The notes beneath the pieces were generated by a model. The model saw only the letters and a program-made list of their open reading frames with translations, did no database searches and was not told the origin of the DNA. This document shows, piece by piece, positions 1 to 4,824 of a DNA stretch of 9,061 nucleotides. A program made the translations under genes and the position numbers. Each line of letters begins with the position of its first letter. Position 1 is the first letter of the stretch. Source of the DNA: an uncultured Flavobacteriales bacterium (lineage in GTDB: Bacteria > Bacteroidota > Bacteroidia > Flavobacteriales_D > Crocinitomicaceae); NCBI GenBank assembly GCA_903879765.1, contig CAIRMS010000068.1:1-9061 (forward strand), written 5' to 3'.

Positions 1-176
1 ATTTTCGTAAACTTTTCCGCATCCCGAAAGAGTCCAAACTCTACCATTCCTTTTTTTACCGCAATTCCTGAAACTTTGACGGTGAGATTGTAGGTTGAGG
101 CTTGGGCTTGCACATTGAATTGTAAGCATGTGAACAGGAACAAAAGAACAATCGTTGAAAATGTGTAACGAAGCAT
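1..176 (-). CDS. DUF2141 family exported protein, N-terminal part only
   Basis: The gene starts with ATG at 176 and runs off the left edge, so only about 58 residues are visible. Residues 1-25 form a signal peptide: MLRYTF, then a hydrophobic run (IVLLFLFTCL), ending in QAQA. The mature start, TYNLTVKVSGI, followed by KKGMVEFGLFRDAEKF, matches the first strands of the DUF2141 family. That family has a small beta-sandwich fold and typically begins with a 'tvtv.gl....G.v.valf.s.e.F' pattern. Its biochemical role is not established; members are usually periplasmic or outer-membrane-associated. The start lies 58 bp after the stop of the SGNH-like gene on the same strand, so it could be the third gene of that operon or have its own promoter; I see no convincing promoter in the gap. 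The family call rests on pattern memory from a fragment. Confidence 0.75.
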   Translation of the reverse strand, partial: MLRYTFSTIVLLFLFTCLQFNVQAQASTYNLTVKVSGIAVKKGMVEFGLFRDAEKFTK

Positions 177-234
177 GACAGAAATTTAGAAGTTGTGAAG
201 TTACGAAAGTTCTTACATCGTGAGATTTGAAAAT

Positions 235-1170
235 TTATCGAATCTTGTTTATCGAGTCAAGAAAATCAATCGTAAATACATTGCTTCCTTGAGTATTCAA
301 GTGCGTATGATTGTAAAAAAGTTGAATATTATCGTATTTAATAGCATTGAAATTCCAATATGTTAAGTTGTTCTTACTTGCATACGCTGATAATTCTTTA
401 ATCAAATGATGATCAACGAGCTGGTATGAAAGGAAGCTCTGGGGTGGATAAAAAAGCGTTAATGAAATACGTTTTGCTTTACAGATGGAAACGATTGCAT
501 CGATGTATTTAAAATTCAGTAGACAGTTCGTTCTGTCCGGTTGAGACCAATTTGAGCTAGGAGACCAGCGTCTATTTTGTGGGACAGAACCGTATTTAAA
601 AGTAGAGTAATCCGATGGCCTCGTATTTGTCAAGTGATAATACAATATTGGAATTCCGCCAATTGTAGAAAAGTATCTTTTCAGAGGGAAAAAAACTTCC
701 AATCGGTCAAAGCCAATTTCATTCTCAAAAATGGAATTTATTCCTAACCAATCTTGATACATGTAACCAAGGTAATTTTTTTTACCATAAAAAGTCCCGT
801 CATTATTCTCGGAAATGAAATAGGGGTCAAATTGTAAAAAAATATGTTTCGGATGTTCATTGAGTTCCAAATACTTCTTTAGCTTATAAAAAAGGATGCG
901 CGAATCCCTTCCGTCCTGTGCCAAACAAAAGGATTTCTCATGTTGTTTTTTCGTCATTAAGTCAATGTCGACTTGTGCCCAAGTACGGCTGTTGCCAATG
1001 AATAAAAACTCAAAGGAGTGAGGATGTTTCATGTGCCAATCTTCTTGGAATTGAAATTGATTATTTGTTAAATTCTTCTTGATTATTTTTTCAAAAATGA
1101 TCCCTATGAAAAAATATGAAGCAAATGTTAAAGCAAAAAACAAGCTTATTTTTTTAAGAAAAAAGTACAT
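235..1170 (-). CDS. SGNH-like membrane-anchored protein, partner of the MBOAT acyltransferase
   Basis: 311 residues. One N-terminal membrane segment (about residues 8-28) after a short basic start suggests a periplasm-facing, membrane-anchored protein. FLFIGNSRTWAQ carries an SGNH block-I-like GNS with candidate nucleophile Ser61. G87 (QDGRDS) and D115 (FDPYF) lie where later blocks would fall. The C-terminal NHTHLNTQG (287-295) resembles the last block, with candidate catalytic His290. The usual Asp of the DxxH motif is Asn287 here, so activity is uncertain. In AlgJ/AlgX- and PatB-type systems such proteins receive or transfer acetyl groups passed across the membrane by an MBOAT protein, and the gene order supports the same role here; the acceptor polymer is unknown. 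The ATG is one base after the MBOAT stop (TGACATG), so the two are probably translationally coupled. I do not recognise a more specific family. Confidence 0.8.
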   Translation of the reverse strand: MYFFLKKISLFFALTFASYFFIGIIFEKIIKKNLTNNQFQFQEDWHMKHPHSFEFLFIGNSRTWAQVDIDLMTKKQHEKSFCLAQDGRDSRILFYKLKKYLELNEHPKHIFLQFDPYFISENNDGTFYGKKNYLGYMYQDWLGINSIFENEIGFDRLEVFFPLKRYFSTIGGIPILYYHLTNTRPSDYSTFKYGSVPQNRRWSPSSNWSQPDRTNCLLNFKYIDAIVSICKAKRISLTLFYPPQSFLSYQLVDHHLIKELSAYASKNNLTYWNFNAIKYDNIQLFYNHTHLNTQGSNVFTIDFLDSINKIR

Positions 1171-1171
1171 G

Positions 1172-2605
1172 TCAAAATTGAAAATAAATAAATGATTTTT
1201 TTACGCCAATCATACTCAAAACGATTAAGAACATGATCGAATAAAAGGAATAGCGCATTACATTTGATTTAAAAATAGACAAGGTCCTTTCATTCCTTCT
1301 CAAATACCAATCTCCGAGAATCAATGGAGCGATATAAATAAATTTACCGATTGGGAGGAGTAAAAATTGAATAGGTTGATCTTTGAAACTACCTCCTATT
1401 TGTTTTATATAACTCAATGCTAAGTGGATTCCATCCGCTCTAAAGAAAATCCAAGCAAATGTCACAAAGGCGAAAGTAGAAGACATTTGCCAAAGCTCTT
1501 TGATATTGGGTAATTTACGGTCTTGAGCTACTACATCCGTCACATTCTTTCTATTTCTCTTCAGTAATAGTAATGGGAGGAAGCCGCAAGCGTGGATAAA
1601 TCCCCAAGAAATAAAATTCCAATTGGCTCCATGCCAAAAACCACTAACGAGGAAGATAATAAAGGTATTTCTAACCGCTTTGAATGTGCCATTCTTAGAA
1701 CCTCCAAGCGGAATATAAAGGTAATCTCTAAACCAGGAAGATAGTGAAATATGCCAACGCCTCCAGAACTCAGCTAAGTCTCTCGAGAAGTATGGAAACC
1801 TGAAGTTGCTCAAAAGCTCAAATCCAAAAAGTTTGGCTGTACCGATTGCGACATCGGAATATCCAGAGAAATCCCCATAAATTTGAAAACTAAATGCAAC
1901 GGCACCAGCAATTAAGGTGATCCCGTTTTGGTCTTGATATGTGTCAAATATCAGATCAACGGTGTCGGCCAAGGTATCTGCAATCACTACTTTTTTGAAT
2001 AGTCCCCATAAAATCAAACGACAACCGTCAACAGCTTGAGGGTAGTTAAAGAAGCGGCGTTTTTGAACTTGAGGCAATAAATGCTTAGCGCGTTCAATTG
2101 GTCCTGACACTAATAAAGGAAAGAAACCAACAAACACGGCATAATCTACGATGTTTTTAACGGGTTTTTGGTGGCCTCGGTATATATCGATGACATAGGA
2201 CATACCGTGAAATGTATAAAATGAAATCCCAATAGGTAATGCCACCTTGAGTAAAACTGGATTCGTGTGAAGTCCAAAAAATTCAAATCCCGATTGAAAT
2301 TGGGTAGCAAAAAAGTTATAGTATTTGAATATGCCAAGAATACCTAAATTATTGATGATGCTTAGCCAAAGAAAAAGTTTTGCTTGCTGTCGATTCGGAG
2401 AAGCAACAAAAAAACCATAGGTGTAATCCAGTAAGGTACTCAGCATCAATAAGCCTAAAAACATCCAGCTCCACCAACCATAAAAGAAATAACTGGCAAG
2501 CAAAACCAATGCATTTTGCCACTTTAATGATTTGTTGCAGACAAACCAATACAGTATGAAAACAAGTGGTAGAAATAGTAAAAATTCAAATGAGTTAAAT
2601 AGCAC
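1172..2605 (-). CDS. MBOAT family O-acyltransferase (AlgI/DltB-like)
   Basis: 477 residues, a normal length for bacterial MBOAT proteins, with many hydrophobic segments throughout. The start is GTG at 2605: it gives the typical family N-terminus MLFNSFEFLLFLPLVF, and no other Met occurs before residue 48. Key motifs are SGPIERAKH (167-175), YGDFSGYSD (243-251), EFWRRWHISLSSWFRDYLYIPLGG (His285 region, 279-302) and SGFWHGANW (321-329). His325 matches the invariant active-site histidine of the family (as in AlgI). Such proteins move acyl groups, usually acetyl, through the inner membrane for transfer to envelope polymers or exopolysaccharides. The SGNH-like gene follows after one base and is the likely periplasmic partner. 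No polysaccharide synthesis genes are in the window, so the acceptor cannot be named. I see no clear promoter in the 300 bp upstream. Confidence 0.95.
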   Translation of the reverse strand: MLFNSFEFLLFLPLVFILYWFVCNKSLKWQNALVLLASYFFYGWWSWMFLGLLMLSTLLDYTYGFFVASPNRQQAKLFLWLSIINNLGILGIFKYYNFFATQFQSGFEFFGLHTNPVLLKVALPIGISFYTFHGMSYVIDIYRGHQKPVKNIVDYAVFVGFFPLLVSGPIERAKHLLPQVQKRRFFNYPQAVDGCRLILWGLFKKVVIADTLADTVDLIFDTYQDQNGITLIAGAVAFSFQIYGDFSGYSDVAIGTAKLFGFELLSNFRFPYFSRDLAEFWRRWHISLSSWFRDYLYIPLGGSKNGTFKAVRNTFIIFLVSGFWHGANWNFISWGFIHACGFLPLLLLKRNRKNVTDVVAQDRKLPNIKELWQMSSTFAFVTFAWIFFRADGIHLALSYIKQIGGSFKDQPIQFLLLPIGKFIYIAPLILGDWYLRRNERTLSIFKSNVMRYSFYSIMFLIVLSMIGVKKSFIYFQF

Positions 2606-2907
2606 GAATTAATTGTTATCCATTAATATTTTTGCGATTGGTTAAATGTCAGAATCAATCTATGTGATACGAATGCAGCCATTTGGCTCGACTCCAAACT
2701 CAATTTATAAACGTAAAATGTTAGAATTAATTGTGTCCTCGATACGAAAGGCATATACTGATTTTAGCGAAAAAACGAGGATTTAGTCGAGTTTGTAGAT
2801 TATTTGAACAAAAGAATGAATTTAGACAACGGAATTCTGAAATACTTTTTTCAAGTCCAAGTAAAAATAGTTTAGTAATATCCTAGTGAAATTTAGAATC
2901 ATGATTG
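2606..2907. other. Intergenic stretch, nothing recognised
   Basis: About 300 bp of AT-rich sequence upstream of the MBOAT gene. I find no open frame of useful length on either strand, no terminator-like hairpin and no exact TAnnTTTG box. A 7-bp inverted repeat (CAAACTC near 2694-2700, GAGTTTG near 2790-2796) is too short to interpret. The MBOAT promoter must lie here or further upstream, but I cannot place it. Confidence 0.5.
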
Positions 2908-3006
2908 GAGAGTTGAATGCTGACGCAAAGGTCAGCATTCTAACAGCTTTTGTTTAAACAAAAGCAAGTCAGCCGGGACCTTAGGGTCATGCATCGGATC
3001 TTAACC
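2908..3006 (-). pseudogene. tRNA-Met relic B with a two-hairpin insertion in its T-arm
   Basis: On the minus strand this reads as a broken copy of the tRNA-Met at 4692-4765. The block GGTTA..GAT.CATGACCCTAAGGTCCCG (3006-2973) matches the tRNA anticodon arm and variable region, with CAT still present. TTCAACTCTC (2917-2908) matches the T-loop and 3' T-stem. Between them, 55 bases (2918-2972) are inserted exactly at the junction of the 5' T-stem and the T-loop. The insert has the same two hairpins as the copy at 4330-4386. The 3' acceptor half is lost after CTC, and the D-arm and 5' acceptor are unrecognisable or absent. It cannot give a functional tRNA. No promoter is visible. Confidence 0.75.
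2916..2972 (-). repeat. Two-hairpin module, copy B
   Basis: Hairpin I: stem 2916-2924 with 2931-2939 (9 bp, GTCAGCATT on the plus strand right arm), 6-base loop. Hairpin II: outer 5-bp stem 2940-2944 with 2968-2972, a 1x2 internal loop (2945; 2966-2967), inner 7-bp stem 2946-2952 with 2959-2965, and a 6-base TTTAAA centre that makes 2946-2965 a perfect 20-bp palindrome. The outer stem has one pair that is G.U when transcribed from the minus strand but A.C from the plus strand, which favours a minus-strand RNA. In frame with the GIY-YIG relic, the minus strand encodes VPADLLLFKQKLLEC followed by TGA. Confidence 0.75.
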
Positions 3007-3164
3007 AAAAGTTGTGCTTAGATTTGGGTGAAAACTCAAGGTTGAAAGTAAAAAACATGGCAGTTTTTCGGAAAGAGTACCGTGCCAATGATGCTATTTA
3101 TGTTTGAATTATCAAGAAGCCATGAAAATTTCTATTTGTTCTTGCAGAAAGTCTGTGATGTTGA
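3007..3164. other. Intergenic stretch, nothing recognised
   Basis: This lies between tRNA relic B and the stop of the 89-residue membrane protein. The first 15 bases may be an extremely decayed D-arm of relic B. No convincing gene, terminator or promoter is visible. A plus-strand frame ending near 3106 contains an ATG at 3056 but gives only 16 residues. Confidence 0.4.
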
Positions 3165-3434
3165 TTAGTTAGACTTAGTCGTTTTAATGATTTTATAGAT
3201 GAGGTAAATGCAGACTGTTAGTGTTTGTATTGATATTAAGACCATTAAATAAAACCACCAAAGAAAAAATGATCCTCCATTTCCTTTGAATAAAAATGAA
3301 TAATAAAGTGGAAATGCATAAAGACAAAATACAACACCATTTATGATGCCATAAGATTTACTAAAAATGAAGGTAGCTATCATTAAAACCATCAACACAA
3401 GCGTAATAGCAACTAAAATATCATTATAACTCAT
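3165..3434 (-). CDS. Small membrane protein, function unknown
   Basis: 89 residues with three probable membrane segments: about 6-24 (ILVAITLVLMVLMIATFIF), 30-48 (around GIINGVVFCLYAFPLYYSF) and 55-80 (FFLWWFYLMVLI through TVCIYLIYKI), ending in a basic tail KIIKTTKSN. I do not recognise a family. The start is well supported: ATG at 3434 is preceded by a strong AAAGGAGGG seven bases upstream, uncommon in Bacteroidota, where most genes lack Shine-Dalgarno sites. That site lies inside the last codons of a possible 51-residue ORF whose TAG stop is one base before this ATG (TAGGATG), an arrangement suited to translational coupling if the small ORF is real. The gene follows the putative outer-membrane protein on the same strand and may share its transcript. 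Confidence 0.7.
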   Translation of the reverse strand: MSYNDILVAITLVLMVLMIATFIFSKSYGIINGVVFCLYAFPLYYSFLFKGNGGSFFLWWFYLMVLISIQTLTVCIYLIYKIIKTTKSN

Positions 3435-3435
3435 C

Positions 3436-3591
3436 CTAATTCCCTCCTTTCTTTATAGCTAATTTACTGCCATTTTGTAAATTACTCCCTACAGTATCAA
3501 CGTTTGTTTGGCAACAAGTTGTTCTCATCATGGAGGAATTTTCAATGAGAGTGAAAGTACGAAGATTTGTTTGGATAGAAAAAATGGGCAT
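3436..3591 (-). CDS. Possible 51-residue peptide, unknown
   Basis: An open frame from ATG at 3591 to TAG at 3436-3438 encodes a hydrophilic peptide with no signal peptide or membrane segment. It contains a Cys-Cys pair (MMRTTCCQTN, residues 21-30) and ends KLAIKKGGN. Internal ATG codons at 3531 and 3528 are alternative starts giving about 31 residues. An AGG nine bases upstream of the first ATG is a weak ribosome binding site. For being real: same strand as its neighbours, 39 bp after the outer-membrane gene's stop, and stop one base before the next start. Against: short length, no recognised homology, and its last codons are also the Shine-Dalgarno site of the next gene, so it may be just a leader that happens to be open. 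Confidence 0.25.
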   Translation of the reverse strand: MPIFSIQTNLRTFTLIENSSMMRTTCCQTNVDTVGSNLQNGSKLAIKKGGN

Positions 3592-3630
3592 GAGATCTTA
3601 CCTGGAACCTTAAGATGATGATTAAATTCA

Positions 3631-4125
3631 CTAAAAATTTCTTCCAATTTTCAGTGAGCCCCATGGTGTCGCATTAGAACGATCGCCTGTAATAGCGAAC
3701 ATCGCACCTTCAATGGAAAGATGAAATCCATTTTTAGTCATTAATTGAACTCCAACAGGAATGTAAAAAGTCATGAATTTTCCCCATCCACCGGAACTTC
3801 CTCCAATTCCTACCTGAATATCAGGCAGCGTCATATATCCTAAATTGATTCCCGTGTAGGGAGCTAATAAATTCTTTTTATCCTGTTTGCTTGCAAAAAA
3901 ATGAATACCGCCATATGCTCCAACTAAGCCTAAACCTGCTTCTAAATTTATTCTTTCATTTATGAAATGATTCATGGAAAAAGATAAAAAGGGAGTCGGT
4001 CCTAAAATTCTAAAACAATAGCCAGTTTTATAGTCCCCTCTTGGATTGAGCATTGACATGTTTTCTTGACCCAGAATGATCTGAAAATAAAGAAATGAAA
4101 CTGTTAACAATACATACTTCTTCAT
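3631..4125 (-). CDS. Probable outer-membrane beta-barrel-like protein
   Basis: 164 residues with a clear signal peptide (MKKYVLLTVSFLYFQIILGQ, cleavage likely after Gln20). The mature part alternates polar and hydrophobic residues with glycine/aromatic stretches typical of short membrane beta-strands: FLSFSMNHF, INLEAGLGLVGAYGGIHFF, LAPYTGINLGYM, FMTFYIPVGVQL, FHLSIEGAMFAI, WGSLKIGRNF. The chain ends in Phe, as many outer-membrane barrels do. The length would fit a small barrel of about eight strands. I do not recognise a specific family and no ligand or partner is suggested. The upstream region is an A/T homopolymer tract (4130-4180) beyond which lies a tRNA relic, so the promoter may sit in or just before that tract. 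A 6-bp inverted repeat after the stop (3595-3616) lacks a T-run and is not a convincing terminator. Confidence 0.6.
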   Translation of the reverse strand: MKKYVLLTVSFLYFQIILGQENMSMLNPRGDYKTGYCFRILGPTPFLSFSMNHFINERINLEAGLGLVGAYGGIHFFASKQDKKNLLAPYTGINLGYMTLPDIQVGIGGSSGGWGKFMTFYIPVGVQLMTKNGFHLSIEGAMFAITGDRSNATPWGSLKIGRNF

Positions 4126-4192
4126 TGAACAAAAATAAAAAAAAATAAAATCACCACTTTTTATTGTAAAAAAAAAACTGACTGTATCATCG

Positions 4193-4260
4193 GAGCTCGG
4201 GATCTTAGGGTTTACGCTCTAACCTCCTTCGCCGCGACGAAGCGGCGGATGAGCTATCTC
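4193..4260 (-). pseudogene. tRNA-Met relic C: anticodon deleted, D-loop hairpin inserted
   Basis: Minus strand reads GAGATAGCTCA, then a 25-base insert, then GGTTAGAGCGTA, then AACCCTAAGATCCCGAG. This aligns with the intact tRNA-Met except in three places. The first three acceptor bases are lost in a T-run. A GC-rich 25-mer (4225-4249) replaces three D-loop bases. Eight bases covering the anticodon (GGATTCAT) are missing. The insert has a 6-bp stem (4230-4235 with 4242-4247) and a 6-base loop. At the T-stem the sequence leaves the tRNA as GAGCTCCGATGA, resembling the start of the hairpin-II segment of the copy at 4330-4388 (GAGCTCTGACGA), so it probably carried the same T-arm insertion before truncation. 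It is non-functional as a tRNA. Confidence 0.75.
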
Positions 4261-4270
4261 AAAAAAAAAG

Positions 4271-4306
4271 ACATAAAAAAAACCTTGACAGAATCGTCAA
4301 GGTTTT
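4271..4306 (-). terminator. Rho-independent terminator T2 after the duplicated tRNA 3' end
   Basis: On the minus strand AAAACCTTGAC (4306-4296), a 6-base loop, then GTCAAGGTTTT (4289-4279) form an 11-bp stem, continued by a T-rich tail (to 4271 and again 4261-4269). It aligns base for base with terminator T1 at an offset of 380 bp; at one stem position a C-G pair in T1 is a T-A pair here. Confidence 0.85.
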
Positions 4307-4310
4307 CATC

Positions 4311-4331
4311 GTAGCGAGACCGAGAGTTGAA
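4311..4331 (-). repeat. Duplicated 3' end of tRNA-Met (21-bp exact direct repeat)
   Basis: These 21 bases are identical to 4691-4711, that is the T-loop start, 3' T-stem, 3' acceptor strand, discriminator and one further base of the intact tRNA-Met. Including the terminators, the two 51-bp segments 4281-4331 and 4661-4711 align without gaps, 380 bp apart. An exact repeat of a tRNA 3' end flanking a nuclease gene is the layout left by tRNA-targeting integrative elements; that reading is inference. Confidence 0.85.
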
Positions 4332-4388
4332 TGCTGATGTAGAAATCAGCATTCTGACAACTTGATTATTAAATCAAGTTCGTCAGAG
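4330..4388 (-). repeat. Two-hairpin module, copy A, at the T-arm of the partial tRNA
   Basis: Hairpin I: stem 4330-4338 with 4345-4353 (9 bp, AATGCTGAT / ATCAGCATT), 6-base loop. Hairpin II: outer 5-bp stem 4354-4358 with 4382-4386, a 1x2 internal loop (4359; 4380-4381), inner 7-bp stem 4360-4366 with 4373-4379 (ACTTGAT / ATCAAGT), 6-base loop. The segment lies between CCCGAG (5' T-stem) and the T-loop of the partial tRNA. It also forms the last codons of the GIY-YIG relic, whose TGA stop (4346-4348) lies in hairpin I. Architecture is identical to copy B at 2916-2972. Confidence 0.8.
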
Positions 4389-4645
4389 CTCGGGATACCT
4401 TCCTTGTTTTTCAAGATAAATTCAATGGTTCTTTTGATCGATAAATTCTTGAGTTTACGCTCAAGAATTTTTGCTTCAGATTTACTTGCTTTTTCTTCCT
4501 TCCAAATAAGTATCCATGGAACACCAGCCTAGGTTGCCTTTTCGTATTGAGAATTATGTCGATTCAAACGGTCTGAAATATTTCCAGTTTCACCTTTGCA
4601 AAATGAATTGAGTTTTTGGGAATAAAGTATGTAGGTGTAATACAT
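4346..4645 (-). pseudogene. GIY-YIG family endonuclease, decayed (in-frame TAG)
   Basis: From ATG at 4645 the frame gives MYYTYILYSQKLNSFCKGE, then TGNISDRLNRHNSQYEKAT, a TAG (4529-4531, codon 39), and continues in the same frame as AGVPWILIWKEEKASKSEAK and ILERKLKNLSIKRTIEFILK to TGA at 4346-4348. This is the single-domain GIY-YIG pattern of about 85-100 residues: YTYIL for the GIY strand, RLNRHN helix with the conserved Arg, and KSEAKILERKLK with the conserved Glu. The YIG-strand tyrosine appears to be Cys16 (FCKG; usually YYxG), a second lesion. The TAG is one substitution from AAG (Lys), which fits this position. The gene lies between the intact tRNA-Met terminator and the duplicated tRNA 3' end. 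Family members are structure- or site-specific nucleases; here activity is presumably lost unless the stop is suppressed or is a sequencing error. Confidence 0.88.
4443..4470. repeat. Perfect 11-bp inverted repeat inside the GIY-YIG relic
   Basis: AAATTCTTGAG (4443-4453), a 6-base spacer, then CTCAAGAATTT (4460-4470). It falls in the codons for KILERKLKNL. It has no adjacent T-run on the minus strand, so it is not a typical terminator. It could fold in DNA or RNA, or be chance in AT-rich coding sequence. Confidence 0.6.
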
Positions 4646-4650
4646 CGTTG

Positions 4651-4684
4651 AAAAAAACAAAACCCTGACGTTTCTGTCAGGGTT
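4651..4684 (-). terminator. Rho-independent terminator T1 of tRNA-Met
   Basis: On the minus strand AACCCTGAC (4684-4676), a 6-base loop, GTCAGGGTT (4669-4661), then TTGTTTTTTT (4660-4651). It lies 7 bp after the discriminator base of the tRNA, so it ends the tRNA transcript just before the GIY-YIG relic. Confidence 0.92.
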
Positions 4685-4691
4685 CTTTCAG

Positions 4692-4765
4692 TAGCGAGAC
4701 CGAGAGTTGAACTCGGGACCTTAGGGTTATGAATCCTACGCTCTAACCAACTGAGCTATCTCGCC
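4692..4765 (-). tRNA. tRNA-Met (anticodon CAT), elongator type
   Basis: 74 bases fold as a standard cloverleaf: acceptor GGCGAGA / TCTCGCT (one G.U at the end), D-arm GCTC-AGTTGGTTA-GAGC, anticodon loop TTCATAA, variable AGGTC, T-arm CCGAG-TTCAACT-CTCGG, discriminator A. CCA is not encoded. The anticodon stem TAGGA / CCCTA has an A.C mismatch at the loop-closing pair (31-39). G1-U72 and the D-loop differ from initiator tRNA, and the body differs from the lysidine tRNA-Ile(CAT) I know from Bacteroidota, so elongator Met is preferred; tRNA-Ile2 cannot be fully excluded by eye. It has its own promoter upstream and terminator downstream. Three decayed relatives lie in the next 1.9 kb. Confidence 0.95.
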
Positions 4766-4773
4766 GGAGGGTG

Positions 4774-4806
4774 CAAATATAAAGAGAAATTTAAAATCTG
4801 CGCAAA
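4774..4806 (-). promoter_or_regulatory. Bacteroidota-type promoter of tRNA-Met
   Basis: On the minus strand TATATTTG (4781-4774) matches the -7 box TAnnTTTG exactly, with TTTG (4806-4803) 21 bases upstream as the -33 box. The predicted start of transcription is within a few bases of the tRNA 5' end. Confidence 0.7.
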
Positions 4807-4824
4807 TTCACGCCGAATTTATTT

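Noticed and set aside
2901..3020. Relics A, B and C as a CRISPR-like or simple repeat array
   Set aside because: The copies are few, irregularly spaced and tRNA-derived, with no unique spacers of regular length.
3436..3591. Small ORF as a lanthipeptide-type precursor
   Set aside because: Despite the Cys-Cys and Thr/Ser content there is no recognisable leader and no modification enzyme or transporter nearby.
4130..4137. TATTTTTG box (minus strand) just before the outer-membrane gene
   Set aside because: It matches TAnnTTTG but ends only four bases from the ATG, no -33 element is at a suitable distance, and the surrounding tract is nearly all A/T, so a chance match is likely.
4330..4388. Two-hairpin module as an ordinary terminator or riboswitch
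   Set aside because: No T-run follows hairpin I on the minus strand, and no gene directly downstream would be controlled; the placement inside tRNA T-arms fits an insertion better.
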